Below are positions 1 to 5,566 of a DNA stretch of 5,566 nt, in pieces. The translations under genes and the position numbers were made by a program. Source of the DNA: Lachnospiraceae bacterium UBA7598. GTDB lineage: Bacteria > Bacillota > Clostridia > Lachnospirales > Lachnospiraceae. Each line of letters starts with the position of its first letter. The stretch's first letter is position 1. The stretch covers positions 1-5,566 of the forward strand of contig DLQV01000160.1 in the NCBI GenBank assembly GCA_002474415.1. Direction: 5' to 3'. The notes below the pieces were generated by a model that saw nothing but the letters and a program-made list of their open reading frames with translations, was not told the DNA's origin and did not search any database.

Positions 1-1
1 G

Positions 2-421
<420 letters not shown>

Positions 422-489
422 TATCCGGACGTTTTCAATTGACAATATCAAATTTTTGTTTTACATACTTCAATTTTTTCTTCTTAATT

Positions 490-519
490 TGAGAGGGGCC
501 GAAAGGTCTCTCTCATTTT
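490..519 (+). terminator. Likely intrinsic terminator of the enolase gene
   Basis: An 11-bp stem (490-500 with 505-515) closes a GAAA tetraloop (501-504) and is followed by TTTT. Every position pairs if two G-U wobbles (496/509 and 498/507) are allowed. On the opposite strand those wobbles become A-C mismatches, so the hairpin is strong only in the + transcript, which fits termination of the enolase gene. The U tract is short, so readthrough is possible. The rest of the 422-567 gap is A+T-rich and holds no gene that I can support. Confidence 0.7.
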
Positions 520-567
520 GTGTATATAGCCAAAAGAGTGGAGAATTTTTAAATGATTTGCCAAATA

Positions 568-596
568 TTGACGACACAAAAAGAAAAAATTATAAT
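568..596 (+). promoter_or_regulatory. SigA-type promoter for the chemoreceptor/binding-protein unit
   Basis: The -35 box TTGACG (568-573, 5 of 6 consensus) and the -10 box TATAAT (591-596, perfect) are separated by exactly 17 bp. Transcription would start near 603, leaving a leader of about 30 bases that contains the ribosome binding site at 619-624. This placement supports the GTG start at 633 and rules out the longer open frame that reaches back into enolase. Confidence 0.75.
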
Positions 597-632
597 AATA
601 GAAACAGAAGCAAGAGAGGGAGGGAACTGCTT

Positions 633-2615
633 GTGAAAAAGAAAGGAAATATTTCTATTAAAGCAAAATTATTAGGGATTATCATCCCGGTAGTGATTGC
701 CATTATATTGATTCTGGTGTTTACTGCATATCACGTATCATCCGGAATCATCGAGAACTATTCCAAAAATTTACTGGAATCTTCGGTAGGCAATCAGTCA
801 TCCAAGATTGAATCATGGCTGGATGAAAATCTGGCATCCATGCAGATGGCAAAGAACATGATTGAAAAGCTGCACCCGGATGAAAAACAGCTGCAGTCAA
901 TTCTGGATGCTTCCTGTGGATACAGTGATAATTATCCGGACGGACTGTGTATTGCAGATGCCGATGGAAACTTTTGGAAAGGAGCGGATTCCAAAACGCA
1001 GGAGTCGGATCCAAAAGAAAGCGTGTGGTATCAGGAAGGACTGACAAGGGTTAATATGGCGGTAGGATCTGCACATCAGAATGCAGATGGAACCAATGTC
1101 ATCAGCGCATCAGGCCTTTTAAATGATGGCTCTGATTCGGTTCGCGTCATATCAGCCGATATGACATTGGACCGTATTTCCGTGATTGTAAATTCTTTTA
1201 TCGAAATGCACGATGCAGAGGCATTTCTTGTGGACAAGGACAGCAGCGTGATCCTTGCAAGCAGGGATTCCGATCTGATTTCCAAGACACTGGGGGCAGA
1301 CGGACAGAGTGCATTTTATAAAGATGTGGAGAAAAAGGTTTCCGGCAAATCATATGATTTCTGTACACTCGATGGAAATATGACAGTATTTAAGGAAGTA
1401 AATGGAACCAACTGGCTGCTGGTTTCCTATGTTCCTACGAATGTTGTACTTGCGGATCTGGTAGGATTGAGGAATCTTATGATCATTTTCAGCATTATTT
1501 CGATCCTTGTATTATGTGTTCTGATCGAACGTGTGACGCATGTGGTGATTCGTCCGGTGAAGGAGATGACAAGGGTAATTACCAGCATGGCATCCGGTGA
1601 CTTTACCGTATCCATGAAGGTGAAAGGAAATGATGAGATTGCTGTGATGGGGCGCAGCGTGGAACATTTTATTGCATCAATGAAGGAAATGATCCGGCAG
1701 ATGGGACATGTCTCCGACCGTCTGGAAAAACAGGCGGGATCAAGCAAGAAAGTTTCGGGTGAAATGAATTCTGCTGCAAATATCCAGTCACAGTCCATGT
1801 CGGAGCTGAATGCAACCGTTGATCAGCTGTCGGTTTCTGTCAATGAAATCGCACAGAATGCGACAGAACTTGCCGGTGTTGTAGCAGATACCAAAGAGGA
1901 CAGTGATAAAGTAGAAAATAAAATGCGCACCACGGTGGAAGTGTCTGAAAAAGGAAAAGCAGACATGGAGAGTGTTGGAAGTGCACTGCATAATATTGAA
2001 ATTTCGATCCATAATCTGGAAGAGGCAGTCAACAAAGTGGGTACCGCTTCCGGAGAAATTGTAGATATCATCAAACTGATTGGAGATATTGCGGAAGAGA
2101 CAAATCTTCTGTCCTTAAATGCATCCATTGAAGCTGCACGTGCAGGAGAAGCAGGACGTGGATTTGCGGTAGTTGCTTCACAGATTGGCGTACTGGCAAA
2201 GAACAGTGCGGAGTCGGTAGCACATATCACTTCCCTGATCAATGAGATCAATGGACTTGTGGATGACGCTGTCAAACAGGCCGGAAGCAGTGCAGGCGAT
2301 ATCGAAAACAGTGCAGATCTGATTCATACGGCAGTGGATACGTTTGATCAGATTTTCCAGAATATTCAGGAGACAAGCAGCCTGATTGAGGGTGTGGTTG
2401 AAAAGATCAATAAGGTTGATCAGGTGGCAACGAATGTTGCGGCAATTTCTGAGGAACAGGCAGCAAGTTCCGATGAAATTCTTGCAACTTCAGAATCCAT
2501 GCTCGAACAGGCAAAGAGTATTTCTAAGAATAGTGAACAGGTCGAAGAGGAAGCCGGAAATCTGGCAGAATCTGCAGATCAGCTGGCAGATCAGGTCAAG
2601 CAGTTTCAGATATAG
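633..2615 (+). CDS. Methyl-accepting chemotaxis protein, dCache-HAMP-MCP signal (660 aa)
   Basis: This is a transmembrane chemoreceptor that senses an extracellular ligand and controls the CheA kinase through CheW. Order: a basic N-terminus ([12 protein letters not shown]), TM1 at about 12-33, an extracytoplasmic sensor at about 36-278, TM2 at about 281-299, HAMP at about 301-352 (RPVKEMT, then GNDEIAVMG), and a coiled-coil signalling domain to the end. The sensor is probably dCache_1: a long initial helix, the WY pair at 132-133, and a second lobe around 195-270. The hairpin tip is at about 485-515 ([25 protein letters not shown]). Helices around 388-413 and 603-625 ([12 protein letters not shown]) look like methylation regions. 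There is no C-terminal NWETF-like CheR/CheB tether. The start is GTG 633, preceded by GGAGGG (619-624) with 8 bases of spacing. The frame stays open upstream to 369, but that stretch overlaps enolase and contains the terminator and promoter. The ligand is unknown; the gene that follows encodes a sugar-binding protein. Confidence 0.95.
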   Translation: MKKKGNISIKAKLLGIIIPVVIAIILILVFTAYHVSSGIIENYSKNLLESSVGNQSSKIESWLDENLASMQMAKNMIEKLHPDEKQLQSILDASCGYSDNYPDGLCIADADGNFWKGADSKTQESDPKESVWYQEGLTRVNMAVGSAHQNADGTNVISASGLLNDGSDSVRVISADMTLDRISVIVNSFIEMHDAEAFLVDKDSSVILASRDSDLISKTLGADGQSAFYKDVEKKVSGKSYDFCTLDGNMTVFKEVNGTNWLLVSYVPTNVVLADLVGLRNLMIIFSIISILVLCVLIERVTHVVIRPVKEMTRVITSMASGDFTVSMKVKGNDEIAVMGRSVEHFIASMKEMIRQMGHVSDRLEKQAGSSKKVSGEMNSAANIQSQSMSELNATVDQLSVSVNEIAQNATELAGVVADTKEDSDKVENKMRTTVEVSEKGKADMESVGSALHNIEISIHNLEEAVNKVGTASGEIVDIIKLIGDIAEETNLLSLNASIEAARAGEAGRGFAVVASQIGVLAKNSAESVAHITSLINEINGLVDDAVKQAGSSAGDIENSADLIHTAVDTFDQIFQNIQETSSLIEGVVEKINKVDQVATNVAAISEEQAASSDEILATSESMLEQAKSISKNSEQVEEEAGNLAESADQLADQVKQFQI

Positions 2616-2628
2616 GGGGGAAAATGTC

Positions 2629-3600
2629 ATGAAGAAAATAATCAGTTGTATGATATGTGCCTTGCTGCTCGTGGGCTGTATGGCAGGATGTGGAAGCACC
2701 GGGAAAAAATCCGGCAGCGGAGATGGAATAAAGATCATGTTATCTCTGTCACAGACCGATGATTTCCGTAACACGATCGTGGAACAGGCAAAAAAGACGG
2801 CAAAAGAAAAAGGAGCAACGCTTGATGTGTTTGATGAGGAAGGCTCCATGGAGAGTCAGGTAGCACATATCAAACAGGCAGCAAAAGAAAAGTATGATGT
2901 GATCCTGTGTGGACCGGTAAATGCAGATACGGCACTGGAACTGGAATCACTGGCGGACGAAATTCCGATCATCTTTTATAACAGTTGTCCGGATGAATCC
3001 TATTTGGAGTCCGGGAAATATATGTATGTAGGTTCTGATGAAAAAGTGGCAGGAAAATATCAGGCAGAGTACATACTTGATAAGTTTTCCTCTTCAGATG
3101 AGATCAATGTAGCCATCCTGAAGGGTCCGAAAAATCACTCCGGAACAAAGGGGCGGACAGGCGCCTTGAAAAATACACTGAATGCGTCCGGCAAGAAAAT
3201 CAATTACGTATTCGAGGATAATGCGGACTGGGATCAGGCAACCGCACAACAGATGTTTGAACTTTTCTTAAAGACCGGACAGCCCTGTGATGTTGTGGCA
3301 TGTAACAACGATGCCATGGCATTGGGAATTGTTGATGCGTGCAAAGAGGCAGGAATAAATGACATACCGATTCTCGGAATTGACGCAACGGCCGGTGGAT
3401 GTGCAGCAATCGAGTCCGGCGATATGGCATTTACTGTGTACCAGTCAGGTGCAGGACAGGGAAAAATGGCTGTAGAGACAGCAATTGCAGTTGTAAACGG
3501 TTCAGATGTGACAAAGCTGGATGGAGCAACCAAAGATGGACTGTATGTATGGGTTCCATTTGAGAAAGTGGACAGCAGCAATGTAAAAGACTACGAATAG
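2629..3600 (+). CDS. RbsB-like sugar-binding lipoprotein (Peripla_BP_4 family, 323 aa), orphan, next to a chemoreceptor
   Basis: This is an extracellular substrate-binding protein of the ribose/galactose class, anchored to the membrane by lipid. [17 protein letters not shown] is a lipoprotein signal. The modified Cys is either C17 (LVGC) or C21 (MAGC, followed by GS), and sequence alone does not decide. The two-lobe fold is visible: [13 protein letters not shown] (34-46), [10 protein letters not shown] (91-100), VAILKGP (161-167), [12 protein letters not shown] (222-233), ILGIDAT (248-254) and VYQSG (270-274). By eye against E. coli RbsB, F46, W201, N227, D252 and Q272 fall on ligand-contact positions, but the Asp-Arg pair of the ribose pocket is replaced by YN (117-118), so the ligand is probably not ribose. 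The start is ATG 2629 with AGGGGGG at 2614-2620. The gap to the chemoreceptor stop is 13 bases, so the two are very likely cotranscribed. No ABC permease or ATPase is in the window. A role as a ligand-presenting partner of the chemoreceptor is inferred, not shown. A transporter component encoded elsewhere is the alternative. Confidence 0.92.
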   Translation: MKKIISCMICALLLVGCMAGCGSTGKKSGSGDGIKIMLSLSQTDDFRNTIVEQAKKTAKEKGATLDVFDEEGSMESQVAHIKQAAKEKYDVILCGPVNADTALELESLADEIPIIFYNSCPDESYLESGKYMYVGSDEKVAGKYQAEYILDKFSSSDEINVAILKGPKNHSGTKGRTGALKNTLNASGKKINYVFEDNADWDQATAQQMFELFLKTGQPCDVVACNNDAMALGIVDACKEAGINDIPILGIDATAGGCAAIESGDMAFTVYQSGAGQGKMAVETAIAVVNGSDVTKLDGATKDGLYVWVPFEKVDSSNVKDYE

Positions 3601-3602
3601 AC

Positions 3603-3631
3603 TTGAAAAAGCACCGCTATTTTGGGATAAT
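3603..3631 (+). promoter_or_regulatory. SigA-type promoter for the SpoU-family methyltransferase gene
   Basis: TTGAAA (3603-3608) and GATAAT (3626-3631), each matching 5 of 6 consensus bases, are separated by exactly 17 bp. The predicted transcript start near 3638 lies downstream of the alternative starts TTG 3603 and ATG 3630 and upstream of ATG 3663. No terminator-like hairpin was seen between the binding-protein gene and this point, so readthrough from upstream may add to expression. Confidence 0.6.
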
Positions 3632-3662
3632 GGAAAAAGTTGAACAAAAGGCAGGTGCAGAT

Positions 3663-4529
3663 ATGGGAAATATTATAGAAATTACGGATTTTATGGCACC
3701 GGAGCTGGATGTGTACGCGCGGCTGACGGAAAATCAACTGTTAAACCGTGCACATCCGGAAGAGGGGATGTTTATTGCCGAAAGTCCAAAGGTGATTGAG
3801 CGGGCACTGGATGCGGGATGCATACCGGTGTCTTTGCTTATGGAAACAAAACATGCCCAGGGAGAAGCAAAAGAAATTATCGAAAGATGCGGGGATATTC
3901 CGGTGTATACGGCAGAATTTGATGTACTGACAAAGCTGACCGGTTTTGCTCTGACCAGAGGGGCACTTTGTGCCATGTACCGGCCGAAACTGCAGGAACC
4001 GGAGGCGATTTGTGCCGGAGCCACACGCATTGCAGTACTCGAAAACGTGGTAAATCCAACCAACGTCGGTGCTATTTTCCGTTCGGCGGCTGCGCTTCGT
4101 ATGGATGCGGTGCTTCTGACGCCGGGATGCAGTGATCCGCTGTACCGGCGCGCCATCCGAGTGAGCATGGGAACCGTATTTCAGATTCCGTGGACATACC
4201 TGCAGATGGAAAACGGGGTGAAAAATCCACCCGGCCAGGCGGCAGGAGCGGATATTGACCATTTGCACCGAATGGGATTTCGTGTGGCAGCCATGGCACT
4301 TTCCGGGGATTCGGTTGGAATTGATGATCCGGCACTGGCTGCGGAAGAAAAGCTGGCTGTCGTGCTTGGGACGGAAGGGGATGGTCTGGCAGGACATACG
4401 ATTGCGGACTGCGATTATACGGTCTGTATTCCGATGTCGCATGGCGTGGATTCACTCAATGTAGCGGCGGCAAGCGCCGTGGCATTCTGGCAGCTGGGAA
4501 GAAACCAAGAACAAAAGAGTGATCTGTAA
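3663..4529 (+). CDS. SpoU/TrmH-family RNA 2'-O-ribose methyltransferase (SPOUT superfamily, 288 aa)
   Basis: Proteins of this family transfer a methyl group from S-adenosylmethionine to a ribose 2'-OH in tRNA or rRNA, using a trefoil-knot SPOUT fold and usually acting as dimers in the cytoplasm. Three SpoU motifs are intact: NPTNVGAIFRSA (131-142, with the conserved Asn and Arg), LGTEGDGL (235-242, with the Glu) and IPMSHGVDSLNVAAASA (256-272, cofactor loop). The N-terminal ~110 residues (RLTENQLLNR, GMFIAESPKVIERAL) resemble the RNA-binding substrate domain of the RlmB/TrmH group. The target nucleotide cannot be told from sequence. The start is ATG 3663, after AGG at 3653-3655 with 7 bases of spacing; MGNIIEITDF also looks like the natural N-terminus. 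Upstream in-frame TTG 3603 and ATG 3630 lack good ribosome binding sites and lie within the predicted promoter. The gene looks more G+C-rich than its neighbours in places (for example around 4081-4140). Confidence 0.93.
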   Translation: MGNIIEITDFMAPELDVYARLTENQLLNRAHPEEGMFIAESPKVIERALDAGCIPVSLLMETKHAQGEAKEIIERCGDIPVYTAEFDVLTKLTGFALTRGALCAMYRPKLQEPEAICAGATRIAVLENVVNPTNVGAIFRSAAALRMDAVLLTPGCSDPLYRRAIRVSMGTVFQIPWTYLQMENGVKNPPGQAAGADIDHLHRMGFRVAAMALSGDSVGIDDPALAAEEKLAVVLGTEGDGLAGHTIADCDYTVCIPMSHGVDSLNVAAASAVAFWQLGRNQEQKSDL

Positions 4530-4570
4530 GATATGAAAAAATAAAACAGCAAATTTATAAAAAACGCTGA

Positions 4571-4593
4571 TTTGTCTCACTTTTGTCTCACTT
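4571..4593 (+). repeat. Two perfect 11-bp tandem repeats (TTTGTCTCACT), candidate operator
   Basis: The unit TTTGTCTCACT occurs twice without interruption (4571-4581 and 4582-4592), and the next base also matches the start of a third copy. The period of 11 bp places the two copies on the same face of the helix, as for direct-repeat binders of the OmpR/PhoB and SARP types. Read as heptamers, TCTCACT sits at 4575-4581 and 4586-4592 with a 4-bp spacer. The repeats lie in the only sizeable gap upstream of the ATPase/response-regulator pair. Confidence 0.85.
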
Positions 4594-4606
4594 ACTCATG
4601 TATACT
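4575..4606 (+). promoter_or_regulatory. Candidate activator-dependent promoter of the ATPase/response-regulator unit
   Basis: A -10-like TATACT (4601-4606, 5 of 6) has no recognisable -35 box at 16-18 bp. The tandem repeats occupy that position instead, and the last repeat ends exactly 8 bp before the -10. A promoter lacking a -35 with direct repeats in its place is typical of activation by SARP/OmpR-type proteins, and such a domain seems to be encoded by the second gene downstream. Transcription would start near 4613, leaving a leader of about 78 bases before ATG 4691. A second A+T-rich -10 candidate, TATATT (4613-4618), is also present. The assignment is inferred. Confidence 0.45.
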
Positions 4607-4620
4607 ACAAAATATATTAT

Positions 4621-4671
4621 GTGACCGTAACGAAGGATGACATTATTTTAAAATTATCCGGAAAGTTTATG
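4621..4671 (+). pseudogene. Possible remnant of a STAS (anti-sigma antagonist) gene start, or a leader peptide
   Basis: From GTG 4621 the frame reads MTVTKDDIILKLSGKF, which resembles the first two strands of STAS-domain proteins (a short hydrophobic strand, then a hydrophobic strand ending in L-x-G-x). After about 17 codons the resemblance stops. The frame then runs into the ATPase gene in a different phase and ends at 4803. No ribosome binding site precedes the GTG. STAS genes often lie directly upstream of ATPases of this type, which makes a decayed copy plausible, but the match is very short and may be chance. Confidence 0.2.
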
Positions 4672-4690
4672 GAAAAGAAGGGAGCAAAAA

Positions 4691-5101
4691 ATGAGGGAAT
4701 TGGTTGTACCGGCGACAATAGAAGAACTGCCGCACGTGCAGGAATTTGTCACAGGACAGTTAGAAGAGATAAACTGTCCGATGAAAATACAGTTTCAGAT
4801 TGAACTTGCGGTGGAGGAAATTTTTGTGAATATTGTAAATTATGCATACCGCCCGGAAATCGGAGAAGCGGCGATTCTCTGTGAAGTGACAGAAGATCCG
4901 TTGCAGGTCATCATTTCATTTCTGGATCATGGCAAGCCGTTTGACCCGTTAAAAAGGCAGGAAGCAGATACTTCTGTGGATGCGCTGGAGGAGAGGGAAG
5001 GCGGACTTGGCATTCTGCTTGTAAAAAAGAACATGGATGATGTAAGTTACCGTTATGAAGATGGAAAAAACATACTGGTAATCCGAAAAAATCTCGCCTG
5101 A
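4691..5101 (+). CDS. GHKL ATPase of the anti-sigma-factor kinase type (RsbW/SpoIIAB-like HATPase_c_2, 136 aa)
   Basis: This is a small cytoplasmic protein with the ATP-binding fold of SpoIIAB/RsbW serine kinases and nothing else; the length (136 aa) is usual for the group. The N box is ELAVEEIFVNIVNYAY (38-53, with E43 and N47 in the Mg-ATP positions), the G1 box is FLDHGKPFDP (77-86), and the G2 box is GGLGILLVKK (104-113). Relatives bind and inhibit a sigma factor or phosphorylate a STAS antagonist, but no sigma factor or intact STAS gene lies in the window, so the partner is unknown. The start is ATG 4691 after AAGGGAG (4678-4684) with 6 bases of spacing. The response regulator starts 18 bases after its stop, so the two are probably cotranscribed and may work together. 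Alternatively it could bind a partner encoded beyond the window. Confidence 0.9.
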   Translation: MRELVVPATIEELPHVQEFVTGQLEEINCPMKIQFQIELAVEEIFVNIVNYAYRPEIGEAAILCEVTEDPLQVIISFLDHGKPFDPLKRQEADTSVDALEEREGGLGILLVKKNMDDVSYRYEDGKNILVIRKNLA

Positions 5102-5119
5102 GGAAAAGAGGACACAAAG

Positions 5120-5566
5120 ATGAGAATATATGCTGTTGATGATGAAACTCTTGCCCTGGAAATGCTGGTAGAAGCAATTCAGGAAGTATGGCCGGATGCC
5201 GAAACAGAAGCATTCAAAAATCCGTTGGAATGTCTGGAAGCTTTGAAGCAGAAACCATGCGATGTTTTGTTTTCCGATATCCGGATGCCTGAGATGCAGG
5301 GAACGGTATTTGCGGAAAAATGCATGCAGCTGGAGCCAGAACTGAATCTATTTTTTATCACTGCATATGATGATTATGCGTTGGAGGCACTGCAACTTCA
5401 TGTGAGCGGCTATATTACAAAACCCGTCACGGCAGAAAAAATACGCAGGGAAATACCGTATTTCCGGTATCAGAAAGAAGAAAAAAGTGAAGCGGAATGT
5501 ACGATCCGCTGTTATGGAAATTTTGAAGTTTTTGATCAAAATGGTGTGCCGGTGCATTTTCACCGG
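5120..5566 (+). CDS. Response regulator with an apparent SARP/BTAD-type DNA-binding domain; 3' end outside window
   Basis: The first 149 residues of a two-component response regulator are visible and open to the window end. The receiver domain (1 to ~115) has the acidic pair D7-D8, phosphoacceptor D53 in FSDIRMPEM, T81 in the switch strand, and K101-P102; all catalytic positions are present. After a charged linker (~116-125), ECTIRCYGNFEVFDQNG (126-142) matches the opening of a trans_reg_C/SARP winged helix (typically CxGxFEVxxxG), which in Firmicutes regulators of this kind is often followed by a BTAD repeat domain. That second part is outside the window, so this assignment rests on a short stretch. 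The start is ATG 5120 after AGAGGA (5107-5112) with 7 bases of spacing. No histidine kinase is visible; the GHKL protein immediately upstream lacks a phosphoacceptor His domain and is not an obvious phosphodonor. Confidence 0.9.
   Translation, partial: MRIYAVDDETLALEMLVEAIQEVWPDAETEAFKNPLECLEALKQKPCDVLFSDIRMPEMQGTVFAEKCMQLEPELNLFFITAYDDYALEALQLHVSGYITKPVTAEKIRREIPYFRYQKEEKSEAECTIRCYGNFEVFDQNGVPVHFHR

Noticed and set aside
435..442. Palindrome TCAATTGA after enolase
   Set aside because: Eight bases in A+T-rich sequence with no second copy or promoter context; no support for an operator.
439..467. Perfect -35-like TTGACA at 439-444 just after enolase
   Set aside because: At 16-18 bp spacing the best -10 candidates (TACATA, TTACAT) match only 3 of 6, and the terminator hairpin would follow within about 20 bases. 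Probably chance in A+T-rich sequence.
2386..2628. Upstream extension of the sugar-binding protein frame into the chemoreceptor gene
   Set aside because: The extension is an out-of-phase reading of the receptor coiled coil; the lipoprotein signal starts at ATG 2629 with its own ribosome binding site.
3741..4442. Long antisense open frame opposite the methyltransferase gene (233 codons)
   Set aside because: It is fully covered by a gene with clear family motifs, has no recognisable domain, and reads as His/Arg/Ser-rich low-quality sequence typical of a shadow frame.
4541..4590. Terminator after the methyltransferase gene (CAGC 4547-4550 with GCTG 4566-4569)
   Set aside because: The stem is only 4 bp with a 15-base A+T-rich loop, and no run of T follows directly. 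Not convincing as an intrinsic terminator.

Overview
The window looks like a piece of chromosome from a motile, low-to-mid G+C Clostridia. My best guess is Lachnospiraceae (Roseburia/Agathobacter/Butyrivibrio-like). This rests on protein style (a short HATPase of the SpoIIAB/RsbW fold paired with a response regulator carrying a SARP/OmpR-type DNA-binding domain, and a dCache chemoreceptor), strong Gram-positive ribosome binding sites, a GTG start and a lipoprotein signal. The genus cannot be fixed from this sequence alone. All genes lie on the + strand, and no mobile element, RNA gene or CRISPR array was seen.

Layout. (1) Positions 2-421: the C-terminal third of enolase, closed by a strong GAAA-loop hairpin at 490-519 that is probably its terminator. 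(2) A near-consensus SigA-type promoter (568-596) opens a two-gene unit: a 660-residue methyl-accepting chemotaxis protein with a dCache-type sensor (GTG start at 633), followed 13 bases later by an orphan RbsB-like sugar-binding lipoprotein (2629-3600). No ABC permease or ATPase accompanies it, so a joint sensing role is a reasonable hypothesis. (3) A SpoU/TrmH-family RNA methyltransferase (3663-4529) with its own promoter in the short gap before it. (4) A regulatory gap (4530-4690) with two perfect 11-bp tandem repeats ending 8 bp before a -10-like TATACT. (5) A two-gene regulatory unit: a GHKL ATPase of the anti-sigma type (4691-5101) and a response regulator (from 5120, cut by the window end) that appears to carry a SARP/BTAD-type winged helix.

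The most interesting parts are the repeat array in front of the ATPase/response-regulator unit, whose geometry matches how SARP-type activators bind DNA and so suggests autoregulation, and the chemoreceptor/binding-protein pair. Neither is proven by sequence alone. A short STAS-like stretch just upstream of the ATPase gene may be the remnant of an anti-sigma-antagonist gene, but this is weak.
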